NCBI RefSeq assembly: GCF_901709675.1
Contig: NC_051088.1
Span: 24,122,193-24,186,192, forward strand
Direction of reading: 5' to 3'
DNA length: 64,000 bases
Origin: Syngnathus acus
Lineage: Eukaryota; Chordata; Actinopteri; Syngnathiformes; Syngnathidae
Shown in pieces: positions 12,541-26,244 of the stretch (positions are counted from its first letter, which is position 1; each line of letters begins with the position of its first letter). Under the pieces are notes generated by a model. It was not told the DNA's origin and did not search any database. It saw nothing but the letters and a program-made list of their open reading frames with translations. Made by a program: the position numbers and the translations under genes.

Positions 12541-14035
12541 CATCTACACTGTCGATGCATGAACACATGATGGATAAAAGAAACAATGATTGGTGGTTGA
12601 AGAGTTTGTTGACGTTTGCTTTTATTGTGACTCCAAATGAAACCGTTTCAAGATATGTAGGCGACATAGGACAATAACACACACACACACACACTCGGCA
12701 CTCCACCAGTCACCACAAAGAGAGGCCAAAGCCAGTTATTTGTTAAATGCCACCACTACTACTTCAGTGTGCCTAATTGGATTTCCGTTCCCGCTAAAAA
12801 GCGTCAACCGTTAAAGGGAATGACCTCATAGTGGGTCACATTTACGTGCAATGTTACTTGGTCTCGAGGGCCATCAATTAGATGTGAATGAGCAGGTGGT
12901 TGCATTTAAAAACGGATGACATCATACAAAAAGTAAATCCCAATTATATTTCAGATTGGATTCCCAAATTACATTTTGATCTGATACACAATTTATAAGG
13001 AAAAACATTTTCAGGTGAGTGGTAAACAGAGTCTAATTGACATCAATTTGATAAATAGCCTTTTTTTTCCCCATCTTATTTACGACGTGGGCTCACCAAT
13101 GAAGAGTGACTTGTTTTTACTTGCCATGTGCTACAAGCCAAGTCATTAACGCAAATGCTCTGCACAACTGGAACGTGTTTCAACAAAGACCTGCTTAGAT
13201 TCTTGCGCTTATGGCGGCACGCAAAGGCAGGGAAAAAAATCACAATCCCCCCCAGTGGTGTCACCTTATGAGACGACTCAGGACCTCTCGATTCCGAATC
13301 ATAATCTGAAACTGTCGTGATAAGAAGGGATTTAATGATTCGGCAGATTTTAATGCCTTGCTTTGATTCAGCATTAACATAATACGATACACTTCAGTGC
13401 GCAGGACATTTTTAATTGTAATTGTCATGGACATGAAATGCAAAGGAATTATTTTCATTGTCTGTCATAATTGTTCGTTATAATTCAAATGTGCCTATAA
13501 AAATGCAATCGAAAGGTGGATTGGCAGATTTGCTCAGTTATCATTTCGATGCCATTAAAAATGGTGATTTATCAATGAAAGGAAATGTGAGAGGAATTTG
13601 ATGGCTGAATACAATTTTAACCACAACAGTTGGATGTCATATTTAATATTGTCAACTCCTGAGAAGGTCTCTGGGACCGGATGACGAGCAGGCTGTCAGG
13701 GCTCACCTGGCAACCCGGTCACCTTCCCAACACCTGCAAGTCTTCTCCGAAAGCAACCTAGTCATCATTGCACCTTGATCTCACCGCTATTGAGGATTAT
13801 GGCCTTCACCCCTCAGGCCTCCGCCACCGCCAACTTCCCGATCAGACAACAGTTTTACGACTTGTGGTTTTATGAGCCACTCGGTGAGCGGTCACCTTAT
13901 CGTGCTGGAAGGGGTTTGTGTGACCTGATGATCCTAGGAGCTGAGTTGTCTGGGGCCCCTGGCAAGGTCACAAGGTCATCCATGACAAACAGGTCCTAGG
14001 TGGGGGACTAGACAAAACTCAAGAACCAAAGCTGA

Positions 14036-14044
14036 TGGGTGGAC

Positions 14045-14078
<34 letters not shown>

Positions 14079-14422
14079 ATGGATGGATGGATGACAGATG
14101 AATGGATGGATGACAGATGGATGACGGATGGATGGATGGATGGATGGATGGATGGATGGATGGATGGATGGATGGATGGATGGATGGATGGATGACAGAT
14201 GAATGGATGGATGACAGATGGATGACGGATGGATGGATGGATGGATGGATGGATGGATGGATGACAGATGAATGGATGGATGACAGATGGATGACAGATG
14301 GATGGATGGATGGATGGATGGATGGATGGATGGATGGATGGATGGATGGATGGATGGATGGATGGATGGATGGATGGATGGATGGATGGACGGACGGACG
14401 AATGGACGGACAGACGGACGGA
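14036..14422 (+). repeat. (TGGA)n array with higher-order interruptions
   Basis: About 390 bp of TGGA repeats broken by a recurrent block GATGACAGATGAATGG...GACAGATGGATGACGG, seen three times (near 14090, 14193 and 14262). It gives long His-Pro-Ser-Ile or Met-Asp-Gly-Trp reading frames in several phases, which are not genes. Confidence 0.95.
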
Positions 14423-16959
14423 TTTCTGAGCCTCAGCCACTTTTTTCTGTCGACAGCCCTCAGCTCATTTCCATCCTGCGGCCAATCCCGACTTTTGTCT
14501 TCCTCCCACTGCCGCCCGCCCAACTTGTGTGAAGCCAAAGCCTTAGTGATTTGTCATCCGGAATCCCCGAGGGGCATAAGAAGCCATCCTTGAAATCTAT
14601 TCTTTTGAGATGTGCATGCTTTCTTTGTTTGGCATTGTGATTCTATGATGTCATCACGTGTGCATCCTTGTGCTCCCCACCCCCTCGCCATTTTGTGTCC
14701 ATTGTCATTCAAACGTGACCCCGCCTTTACCCCCCTCCCTCCTCCTCCTTGACTCGCCATCAAAATACGAGCGCTTGAAAAGCCGCCTCTTGTGACCTGC
14801 TCTTATCTTCCGCCGTTTCCTGCTTTCTTACCCACCCTGGGTACACAGCCATTACCGACACGCCGCTCCCCCGTCCGTCCTTCTGCGCTCGGCTCTGCTC
14901 CGACGGCTGTCAACAATAGGGACTCCAGAGCCACAATGGCAGCCCGGGTCTGGCTCGGCCCCAGGGGGGACCGTAGCATATCGTCCCGGCCAATCTTAAT
15001 GCACGTTTTCCGCAACAAATTGGCCAGTTTACTTAAGAAGCGCTCCATGAATATTTGATGGGGTGAAGGCGACCGAGTGAGGCGATACAATGACAGGGGC
15101 TTATCTTATTAAGGCAGACAGACAGGGGGGTCGGTACCTGACCCGGTCCAGAACACTCCTCTGAGATCTGGGATCCAGGCGTCTTTAAAAAAATAAAGAC
15201 TTTTTTTCCCCCCATGTAGCAAAGGCTTTTAAATTTGGGGTGCAGGATAAAGTCCAGAATCTGTTGGGTCTTTCTGCAGCCAGTCATACTTAAAACGCCA
15301 AATCGGAAATCACAATACCGAGTCGAAATGCCAAGAGCGGTCGGTGTCCTGCTCCGCACACAAATGTCCTGTTATTTTCTCTTTGTGACAAAATCGAGCG
15401 CGTGATCCAATGATGGCAGAAGAGGAAACAACACAGGGATACTTTTCCCAACTATCCCTCCCTTCTCCTTTCTCTCCATTCTGTCCCTCTGGGCTTGTGT
15501 GATTTACAAAAAAAGACCTTCTCATATTGCCTTGGCGGTGCTGGCGAGTAATACAGCAGCCTCCAAATCAATGGAGCCTGTCCTAGATTTCGCCGCGGTC
15601 TCAACTCTCTCTATAAAGGGATCTGGAGGGCACTCTATATTTTTATTAGCTGCAGAGAAATGGAGAGGCAGGGACCTGGATCTCATTACACACACACACG
15701 CATGCACAATAAGTGGACATATGAACACAGAAGTTGCCTACACATAAAAAGACATGCACAAGCATGTGAAATCAACGTACTTCACCCGAGTCCTGCTTGG
15801 GGGGCTGCTGTTCATCAGGGACACACACACACACATGTGGACAGAAACACAGGCGTGATGCAAATGTCACAGTGGGTTACACTGCATTGCTGACTCTGCA
15901 CTTGGGAGTCTGTAGCGGCAAAGGATGCATGCGGCATGCAAAAGGACAGAAAGCAGAAATGAGACATGTTCCACTTGACATTTTCACTTCCTCAGCGGAG
16001 GAACGTTTGAGGACAATGAAAGCATTTATCCGTCTTTCTATTTCCAAGAGGCCTTTTTTTTGTTCCGAGATTCGAAAGCAGGAAAGGCACAGGACAGATC
16101 ACGAGTTCATCACAGGACTGACATAACGCTGAGATGTTTTCGGATTGTTGTGTCGGAAGAACCTGGAGCAAAGCGATACAAGCACGGAAGCAGAAATGTA
16201 GATTCTTCATTTTAATATCGCCCATTGTTACCATTGTTCGCTGGTGACACATTAGACTTGTCGTCATGGCGATGAGAAATCATTTGTTTAGTCAAGGTTT
16301 GAATCAGAGTGCATTATTTGCTATCTACTGATGACATCCAGTGTGACTTTTTCAGTTCAGTGCAGTTTATTAGAATCGCATTGGGAAAAAAAAAAGGTGA
16401 GGCTGTCAAACAAAAACATAAAAAGACAATCATCAAAACAAACAATCCACAGAGTTAAATATATATTTTAAAAAAAACAAGGTTACAATAAGGTTAAAAT
16501 AATATTTGGCTGTTGTGATATTGTGTGACTTTGAATTGCAAAGCAACTGGAGCTGTTGAAATAAAGCTGAGCAAAGCAATAAATGACTCCCGAGGGGCAA
16601 AGACGGCCAGCAGAGGGCAGGTGAGAGCGACGGGGACGTTTCGTCATCGTCACGTCAGAAGCGGCTAAAATCATTCTTACCCTTTGCGGAACAACACAAA
16701 TGCCTCACATTTGTCACATAAAACGTGCCTGAGAGGGGAAAAAAACTCTTTCTAGACACAAATATGATCAAATGGAGATTGTTTGTGTCGGTTGGACTGA
16801 TGTCAGATTTAATTGGACACTCGGAAGCAGCGCTTGCAAAGTGCTTTCTCCGTCGCCCGCCACCCCGTTGACACAAACGGGGTCAGAGGCGACGCAGCCT
16901 TGCGAACATCCCGCGCACCGGCCATCCGCCCGGCTGCCAGACGGACGGGCTTCGTCAGC

Positions 16960-17030
16960 AGCTAATTAAATCTGCCGCTATTCATTTGCCCTTAATGTGC
17001 TTTTAATTGGATTACAGGCCTGGTGCCAGA
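16960..17030. promoter_or_regulatory. Candidate conserved non-coding block
   Basis: Homeodomain-type core sites GCTAATTAAATC, CTTTTAATTGGATTA and a TATTCATTTGCCC stretch in an otherwise unremarkable region. Composition-based guess. Confidence 0.28.
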
Positions 17031-18059
17031 GGAAGGGGGGGTTCCACTTTCCGAGAAGGGGCGATGGGGAAGCCAGAGGTGAGGCGACAGGGGACGATCG
17101 CAGTCTGAGTGGTGACCTTCCATTCGGACCAAAGAGGAGGAGAAAGATCAAGAAGCAAGCTTTCACGTTGATGCATTTCTTTTTTTTTTACAGTCAGCAA
17201 ATTCCAAGAGAAATACCCACCACCATAATTTATATCTTTGAGCTGGGGTGTCGTAAGGTAGAGAAAAGTGACTATTGTAGTGGGCGCATGACTGACAGGG
17301 GCCCGAGAAAAGAGTATTTTCAATTTGCGGCATTAAAGTGGTGGAAACTCGAGTGATTTTTCTTCTCTCCTTGTAGAAACAAATCCCTGTCGGCACCATT
17401 CTGTGCGTGTGCGCGTGCGTGCAAGAAACTATTTGCAAGAAACTAGATGTTATTTTCATTTAAAACGATATCTGAAACCTTTTTGACTCACATGCATCTT
17501 TGATATTCAAATGATTCCACGCAGTGAGATTAGAAGAGGGAGGGTTGGAGGTCAGTGTTTAATTTTTACACGAATCCACAAATTACAGTCTGATCGATGT
17601 TCTTTTAATGCGTCTCTCTTGAAAAGCGGCCAAATCCGACTCCTCTCTCGTTGCCTGATTATGATTGCAAGTTGTTTTCCCGCACATTCGTAGCAGGACG
17701 ATCCCGCACTGTGTCTCCAGGACGTTAATTACATTAAACGAGTGAAATTAACGATGTTCCATATCTAACCATTTTCACACTCCTCCATTTTCAATGGCAT
17801 ATTTTATTGCAATTCATTTAGTGGCCTGTTCAAAATGGCGGCTTGGGATGCAAATGCAATGAAGTCAACGTAATGTATATCAATGCTGCAATGATGTATA
17901 GATATTTAATTGAGCGTACATCATTTTTTACTTAGTATTCAAGAACTATTAAGTCACACTAAGTGCGCTTGTGTTATCCACTGTGCCGTTTGGAGGCATT
18001 TTGGCAACTGATTCATTGCTCCTCCACCTCATCGAGCCATCAATACAAAAACTTAAGGA

Positions 18060-18215
18060 TGTGCATTGATTTCTTCACTTCCATTTCCGGCTGAATGGAG
18101 TCACTTTCAATCCGAATGAAATGTGACATTAGCGAGTAGCGCGGCCCTGTTTGGCCAAATTAAAAGGGTCATCATCCATTAAGCGATGAATTGCACAAGA
18201 GCAGCGAGACGCACG
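18060..18215. promoter_or_regulatory. Candidate conserved non-coding block
   Basis: A complex, non-repetitive, AT/GC-balanced stretch with GTGACATTAGCGAGTAGCGC, GGCCAAATTAAAAGGGTCAT and CATTAAGCGATGAATTG. It resembles developmental enhancers; inference only. Confidence 0.25.
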
Positions 18216-18904
18216 AACTGGGAGCAGCCCGAGCTCAGTCTTACATGTGAATGTCATCAGTTTACATCAGAATTGTCTTCTGCCATTCAGGGGGAGCTTT
18301 ATTGAGGTCTGCTGTAAAAAAAAAAAAAACGATGACAGCATGTTCTGCGGATTACCCACAGTAACAGGAAGGCCCTTGTTGGAATTAGATAACATAGCAA
18401 AAGGTTCCAGCTCAAAGCGCTGAGCAGCCGGAAATGAATTCGGTTCAACTCCACTGTGTCAAGGTAATGTCGGTCAATTGTTGTGGTGAAATGAAAACAA
18501 CATCCACAAGTCACAAAAGGACTGCTACATGGAGACAGGCTTGGCTGACAACAGAAAATACATTTAGGATATGAACATTTTCATTCAGGAACATTTAAAG
18601 GAATTATATTAGTGTTATATTTTGTAAAAATTTGAATTTGAGAGCTCATGTTAGTTTTAAAGTCAAGAAAAAACAAATGGGAGAAAACTACAGTGATGTT
18701 GGAAACTGGCCATGTTGAGCTTCCCTAAAGCAGCTGTTTTAAAAGTGACAAGGGGGAAGTTTGGAATGTATTCAAAGGAGAACTAATGAATTTCAAATAA
18801 TATTTTCGAAGAAAAATGAGCTGTTAAAGTCTTCTGAACTGCGCTACAGGAAGATAGCCTCGAGCTAGCTTGCTAGTTTAGCTAGCGGTTAGCTCATTGT
18901 TCTC

Positions 18905-18940
18905 GGGCTTCCTCCCACGTTCCAAAATATGAATATGAAA
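18905..18940 (+). mobile_element. Short fragment of the CTTCCTCCCACGTTCCAAA vertebrate repeat
   Basis: The string GGCTTCCTCCCACGTTCCAA matches the middle of the widespread tRNA-derived fish repeat. It is too short to classify further. Confidence 0.35.
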
Positions 18941-20099
18941 ACATTATTAGATTTCATTTACCCGATAGAATCGATCAAAATTAAATATACATATTTTATA
19001 AACATTTATTTTCCTTTACATTGGGTATTGGAATAATCCAAAAGTAAAAGACATTACATTAACATTATGGTACTTGGATAACATTACCGACATTTTTTAA
19101 CAGGTAAATCGTAATCGTAGCGCAATACTTAAGAATTAACCCTGCCGACTCAATGTGCTGTTTAGAACAAAATAGCCAATCTTTCTTGTGTTTGAATGGT
19201 TGGCAATAACTGTTTGTTAGACAATTATGATGAAATTACATCAGGATGAAACAACGTGGCAGGAAAAAAAAAACCAGCAATACGCAATAAATCAACAAAA
19301 CGCAGAGTGACTTGCACCGTCGTAAATGTCCTTCTGAGGGAAAACCGTGAATCTCTCGACTTCAAATTGGCTTTAATTTTTAACCGCCTTGTTTTTTTTT
19401 GTGGGTTATTTGGATGGAAAAACCTGACACGATATTACTTCCTTGACCTCAGTGGCCCTTCGGGTTTGCTTCCACACACAAAGTGACACTTTGGTGGCTC
19501 TGGTTTAAGAGGCAGCCGCTAAAGCACATCCCAAGCGAATGATGTCAAAATCAATATGGCAATGTCACCAGGCCCGCCGCGGGAGTAACGACAGGACCCG
19601 AGCGTGCTCCCGAGTCACGCGCAGGCACGCACTTAAACACACCCACTTCATCATATCATCAAGCCCATCAGCGGATTTAATGGGGGGAGCGTTTGATACA
19701 TCGCAGGGGTCGAGGTGAGCCGGGCCCGTGACACTCCTGCTAATGGCTGCCGTGAGCCCGAGCGCCTTCACCTGTCGCCCGCCGTCTTTTGGCTGCCCGT
19801 TGTGCTTATCACAGCGTGCCTTGTCTAAAGCACCCACCGGGGGATGATAACAGGCCAGAGGTCAATCCCTCCTGACGTTATGAAGTCATTAAGTGAGCAA
19901 CTTCTGAAATCCAGATGAGATCTTTTCACAGGATCATGTTCAGCCGTCCTTTTCCTCCACACTGGCTGCAGTCTGTTTATCATGCCAGGAAGAGAGTGGC
20001 AAAAACAAATTAGTCCACAGGAGAGGAAAATAGCCAGGGATATTGATTTCGCCTTTTCATGCCAGAGTGGAGCACAGAAAATATTGGGCTATAAAAGGG

Positions 20100-20230
20100 A
20101 AACAAGGATATAAAGCCATTACAGTGCACACTTAATTGATCCCTCTTCCCATAACAAATTAATTGAGCGGAAAATGGCAGATGGCTTTGATGAATGTCAT
20201 AAAAAGGCTTGTCAGCGAGGCTGCTGTGCG
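20100..20230. promoter_or_regulatory. Candidate conserved non-coding block
   Basis: Contains CACACTTAATTGATCC, CAAATTAATTGAGCGG and AATGGCAGATGGCTTTGATG, a homeodomain and E-box mix typical of vertebrate enhancers. Inference only. Confidence 0.28.
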
Positions 20231-22495
20231 CGACCCCTCGCCCATGTGCATAAGAACTGGGGGGGCTTCTCCATTGCCTCATGTGTTTCAATCCAAGCCG
20301 TAGCGATGTTAATCATATTGACTTTTTGACATAATTGCTAATTGTCCGCTCTTTCATTTCACCTCCTCGCCCAGCGCTTGCTCAACACGCCGGCCGACGC
20401 TTGGCTGCCTGCAGTGTGTATGTTTGTTTCAGGTTATGCTTACTGACAGGTCGCTGCCCTCGTAGCAGAACAAATGCTAATTTAATCAATTGGCTATAAA
20501 TCCTACCGGTCGCTGACTCATGCGTCTTCTGCCCAGGGGACTCTGACAAAAAAAAAAAAAAAAAAAAAAAGCCCTGCCAGTGCAGTTTGTGCAGCACTCT
20601 TGCCCATCCACACACACACGCACACACGCTTCATCCTGCTCCTCTTCCATCATGCAACATCAATATCTCCAGAATTATGGCGGAGTAACCAGAGTGAGCG
20701 CATATGTTGACATAGTGGGATATTTTTTCCCCCCCGCACATCCACTAAATTCTCGCATCTGTGCAGACAGCTTGGAAGCTGCGGTGGGTAAACACACTCG
20801 GGTAGGCATCCATCTCCCTTCTTAACCACGGAATTATTTATTGAGCGCATATTCCCGCACACAAGCGTAGCGTCTTAACATCCCAAATATCCAAATTGGC
20901 TAATGCTGCTGACGCTGACTTAAGGGGGCTTAGAAGCTGTTTAGGGGGCACGGGGAGGTGATGGAGTGACACAGAGGCAGAAAAAGTGGGAAGTAGAAAG
21001 TGTCATGCCACAGAGGAAGAGAAGTGCCAGCGTGAGCAACAGCCTGATAAGGAAACATTGAAAAAAAAAAGGTGGCAAGGGAGGTGCGGAGGAGCGGCTG
21101 TCTGCTGGCTACAATCGGGCTGTGTTCAGAATTCTGCCGGGCCCTCCGCGGCCCCCGTGTTCCCCATCAATCTCCGGCTCCTATGGCAGCCGCCAGCAGC
21201 TGCATCTTAATCTGCCGGGGCCGGACGTGAGGACGGACAGGTCGCCAGGGCCCAGCTGTAAATAAGCCATTTCCAGAGTGTCGACATTCCAACACGCACC
21301 TCCTGCAACTGTCCACGTTGATAAGAATTTATTTTTTTTACATTACAAAGCATTGTCTTTTTTTCTTGGGACCTACAAGAAGCCTCAGCCCCACCTTACC
21401 TTATTTGGTATGTGTTCAATTCCACCCCCTCATCACTATTAATGAAATCAGTGTGCGGTGACATCATTGCGTGGCAGCCAGCGAAGATTAGCCTCCACGC
21501 TCACGATAGCGTGTAGCATCTGGCGAGCGATGCTCACCTGAACACGTGGATTAGCGAAAGAAAGTCTTCCAACTCACCGAAGCGTGTCAGTCTGTTAGTT
21601 TGCAAGAAATTCGCAGCAATTTACATCATAGCGACTAACAAATAAAAATCTTGGATGTCGGAAGGCCGCATTGATGGCTCTGTTGTTTTAAAAGTATCCA
21701 AGACCTTGACCAGTCAAAGGTCAGCATATTCTCCACACCTGCCAAGCCTGCTTTCTCCTGTAGCCTCAGGGTAGAGAGGTTTGTGTTCCGCTGGGATGCT
21801 GGTAACCATGGCAACCTTTGAGGAGGCGTGGGATGAGTGAGGGGTGGATGGGAAGGGAACGTTACAATGGCTACGCCGGTCACACTACAAGAAAAAACGA
21901 CATTGTACACAGCGGGATTGACTGAGTTGGCTTCAGAATCTTTTATGATTCTTAAAAGTTTGGACGACAGCTCTTACGACATGTACACAATGTTTCGGGC
22001 CACCGTGGACAAAACGGGATGGATGGGAGACAACACAAGGGGGAACATGACAGACCGTGACTGCCAAGCTAGACTTAAAATGTCAAAAAAACTCCACGCG
22101 GGATGTTTTACGGTAAAAAAAGAAGAAAATGTTGAATTTTCTCATTGTTATTTTGTGAAGTTGTTGCACAATGAATCTAGTCAGATGTATAGTCTACTTA
22201 AAAAAAAAAACTGTGTCTGGATCCAGATGATTTTATTTTATGACCAAATAATTCAGCAAGCATCCTGCATGACAAAAGAAATACAGAAAAAGGCAAGAGA
22301 GGGAGGAGTTAACGCCTCGCTGGATTGATTGAAATGTTCTAATAAACCACGGTGCCGCCAGTATGGATTAAGAAGAGGACCAGGTCAGCACAATCGCGCC
22401 ATGTTAGGAGAACTTGGCTGCCCGGCGGGCGGCACCAGCTCGGATCTGGCAACAATGTGACATTTGATTTTCATTAATGCGCATTGTCCCTATTC

Positions 22496-22554
22496 AAATA
22501 AATAAATGGATAAATAAATGGATAAATAAATAAATGGATAAATAAATAAATGGA

Positions 22555-22585
<31 letters not shown>

Positions 22586-22614
22586 ATGGATAAATAAATG
22601 GATAAATAAATGGA

Positions 22615-22653
<39 letters not shown>
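22496..22653 (+). repeat. (AAAT)n array with GGAT interruptions
   Basis: About 158 bp of AAATA units interrupted at intervals by ATGGAT (for example 22506, 22522, 22538). Confidence 0.95.
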
Positions 22654-24879
22654 CACACTGGTGTCTTCAGATTTGAGAACCTTTTTTATATATGCTCTGT
22701 GCGTGTGCATGTGTGAACGCTTAAGTGTCTGTGGGGCCTTGTAGCCATGGCAACCTCCGCCAGGTGTTCATATGCAAGCCTGATAATTCAACGTGATAAA
22801 AAAAAAAAATTGCATAAGGTCAGTGGTATTCAAATGAGTCAAGTAATTCCCCCTTTAGCCACACTCCAGACTTTGCCATGTATCTCAAGACCATGATTGA
22901 GTGGCAGACATGATATTTCCCAAGATACAAGATTAAGGAGAGTTTCAAATGCTGACATCATGTCATGTTATTCAAATTGGTGGATGCAGCGTCACTACTG
23001 CAATTAGGATTTAAAAACACAAATAAGGAGGCAAAAATGACTGAAAGTGCAAGCAGGTTGGAAGGATCCAAATTGTCAAGGGGCAGGCTGTCGATGGGCT
23101 TTCGTGAGCTTGAGGTTTGACAGCTGGATTTAAGGAGAGGGGAAAGGGCTATAGATTGAAGTCAGGTCGCTTCATGCTTAAGATTAAACTCCCATCCTCC
23201 TCCTACGCCATTTTTGGGGGCGTCTTTGACATGATTGGCTGAGCTGTTTGGGCCCTGATTTACAGCCTGGCTGCAGCCTTGAAAATCAGATTTTCTTTTG
23301 CAGCATCAGCAAGCGGAAATCTAATTGAATCACACTGACCAGGGCGATACATAGAAAATGTGATGAAGAGGTTAATAATTGATGGCCATTTTGATTTAGT
23401 CAAAGTCTTTGTGTTTGCACTGGCAATTTAAGGAAGGCTATAGCTAACCGGGGATGTCGCGGCGAACGTAGCCGGTGGTCTTGATTAAGGGAAATCAATG
23501 TCTAATCAAGTCAGCCGCATACGAGATCAGACGCAAAGGCAGCTTTGGGACAAACATTTATCACGCGTGCCTCACTTTGAATGGAAAAGTACAAAACTTT
23601 ACATCCTTGCGAATGCCGCATCCTGCCTTTCACGTTTTATTGCAAAGGACGGCGTTTAGGTCACAAGTGTTTGCACCGCTGGGATATTCAATCACTCGCG
23701 AGGTATGTTTCACATCTGCACGTACGGCTTGAAGAGCTGCCGCGTTGACCTCGCACATAGAGATGATGGTCATAAATTGGTCTGAAGTCTCATTTTCCCC
23801 GCAGGATTTTGACCAGCTGCCACAGCTTAGAACCCACTTTGCTGCGGCGGCCCCCACACGCCGAATGACAGAGATAATGAGAACATTTTATGGCCTGGCT
23901 TGATGACCAGGGAGAGGCAAGTGTATTGCCAATGCAAGAGCTGTAAATAGTACATAATAAGCACCACATGGTTGAAATCTGTTGGCCTTCCATTAAAAAG
24001 AAAAGAAGATAGGAGCTAATTTCACCTTTTGCACCCACAGTCTGGCTCGGGTGGGTGAAACATGATGTGCAACTTGCTGACCAGGATGGAGAATGAAAGT
24101 GGAAGAATTCCAATGCCATCATGTGGACGGTAAGACACATTGCCGCGAGCGCTCAAACGTGCATGATTAAGCTGGATGAAAATGAGAACGTTGCAAAAAC
24201 TCGAACAACGGGTTTGTGTTCTGTGTCAATATCATTAAATCGTGAAATATCCAAAGAGAAAAGTCCGCCTGTCGCAATTCTCCTATAATCAAGACTTTTA
24301 AGGAAATAACTTGAACTTCTATTTGCACAAACGTTGCCAGCCCAAAATAAATATTAACATCAAAATCAAATAAAAGCAAATCTTTACCACAAAAGAAAAG
24401 TAAAAATAAGTACAAAATTAAATAAAGATTTTAAAAAATTAAACTATGGAAATAAATATGAAAATAAAAAACGTAAATAAATATATACATAAATACAATA
24501 TCAATGTACTATATTTAAAATTATTTGTATTATTTATTTTATATTTGGTTTTATTTTCACTTGTATTTGTTATTTTGGCCGTTTCTGTCGTCCATAAAAG
24601 TACTACAGTACATAATTATGATTATAATTATATTATGCTTAAACTCATTCTAGTTGTATGCGAAAAAATCGCTGTCAACACAGTTCTGCTAAAAATGCTA
24701 CTGTACAGTCCAAAACAATTCCATGCTATGTATTTATTTTCAAACTTGTGTGGCATTTCCATTTTACTTTTGAGAGCGATACATTTTGAGTGCATTTTGA
24801 GTAAGTACCGTCCCGGAGCCGTTAGGTGTCGCTAACGCAACCACATCCTTGTATGCCAACCTCTTACAAGAAAAGAGGA

Positions 24880-25111
24880 AGAAACTTTCGGCCATAGTCG
24901 TGAGTTTTCGGCTCCTCGGCCTTTTTCGGCTCTTTCCGGACATCCGCTCGTTCCAGGCCGATTCTCGCTGTCGTCGTAGCCTTCGTCCTCCTCTCGGTGT
25001 TGTTGTTCTCGGTGACGCGACGGAGGTGTAGCCTGACGCGGTCTCTTACGTGTCGGTCTGAATAAAAGTGGAGCTCCGTAGACCCGGGAGTGACGAAGCG
25101 AGTCTGTGTTG
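24880..25111 (+). promoter_or_regulatory. Putative creb1 promoter and non-coding first exon
   Basis: This CpG-rich stretch lies 1.1 kb upstream of the creb1 start exon. It contains three CRE half-sites (TGACG) at about 25013, 25034 and 25091. It ends at a good splice donor (GTAAGA at 25112), which could join the acceptor ending GTGCAG at 26236, eight bases before the ATG. Mammalian CREB1 also has a non-coding first exon and CRE-mediated autoregulation. The exon start cannot be read from sequence, so the left boundary is approximate and the whole call is inferred. Confidence 0.5.
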
Positions 25112-26244
25112 GTAAGAGGATACGCATCCGATCTTTGCTAGACAGTGAGATGGCTGCCCGCAACGTTTATTTGCGGCTTGTATCTGCACAACGCCAACAA
25201 AGAAATCATGGCGGCGGCGTTGCAGAGGCTCACTAAAATGAGTCAGTCGTTGCAATGTTCGGAAAAAAAAAAAAAAGTCAGACTTAGATGGAGACTGGGT
25301 TGCATTGAATAAAATTAAAGAAAAGGGAGAGAGAAAATGAATGACACCTTTGGACTAAGTCACAGAAGCAGTTTGTCTGATACATTTGAGTAAATAAATT
25401 GTTTGAAATAAACTGAAAGCATATAAACTGTGTGGTACACAGTTATAGAATTTTCCCTCGCAAACCCTCAATGCATGCAACTTTGCACTTTTAAATCACA
25501 TTAACGCATGTTGGATTTATCCGCGAAACCGCAGTTTAAACTGAGCACTGACGACCCACAGCGGGATTGCGAAGTAAACCAAACCGTCTTATTTAAAGCG
25601 GAATTAAAATTGAAAACCCTATTAGCTTGTTAGCATGCTAGCCGAGCTATGTTGGGCGCGATGGCGAGCGGCAAGCTACATGCGGTATTTCTGTACACAA
25701 CCAAGACAGACAACAATTTACATCGATTAGACTCCGATTGCCACTCATCGTGATTGTAACTTTCTTGCAATGTTTTTTTACTGCGTTTAAATGAAATACG
25801 TGCTCGCGTGTGTCGAAAGCCACACCCTCCTTCGGGGATGCAGGAGTTTTCAAACTGAGAGCGACTTTTTGATGACGAATTCATGCTAAGATCTACCAGT
25901 TTGATGCCCACTTATCAAATTTGCTCCAATTATCTTGAATAATGTTATTTTTATTGGTTATTATTGAAAATTAAGGCAACCCCACAGTAATTAAATAACA
26001 TTTAATAGACAACGCTATACCTCTATAAATCGCTGCCAGTGTTTACATTTTCAACGGTTCATATTTACAACATTACAAGAAATTTACAATGTCTCGTTAC
26101 TGGTACGCCATCTTTAGAACAGGCCTGCAGGCTATTCTCGGGGTCCTCACCACACTGCCTTAGATATTGTTGAGGTAAAGCTGATGAACACGATTTAATG
26201 CCGACATTCATTCGACACGTTTCTGTCATTGTGCAGATTTTTAA

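Larger units (their letters stand above)
1..24800. other. Gene-free region upstream of creb1
   Basis: No open frame here shows recognisable protein family similarity or codon-like conservation, and no convincing exon-donor-acceptor series was seen. Contents are listed separately: transposons at 207-233, 5281-5852, 7323-7827 and 11921-12540, a hairpin at 3351-3510, microsatellites, and AT-rich homeodomain-site-rich blocks. A distant neighbouring gene (KLF7 in mammals) would be expected further left. Confidence 0.6.

Noticed and set aside
11907-12556. TGTCGAT direct repeat flanking the outer GGTGTCAAACTC element
   Set aside because: It is offset by different distances on the two sides (3 and 9 bases), so it cannot be claimed as a target duplication.
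13976-14593. Open frames of 154-176 residues on both strands with HPSI or MDGW repeats
   Set aside because: Tetranucleotide array artefact, as for the other array.
21837-22328. 163-residue open frame, the longest non-repetitive one left of creb1
   Set aside because: No recognisable family, low-complexity lysine runs over poly-A, no flanking exon signals; chance ORF more likely.
1-24800. KLF7 or another neighbour expected from mammalian synteny
   Set aside because: I looked for C2H2 zinc-finger exons (TGEKPYKC-type) on both strands and saw none in the open frames.
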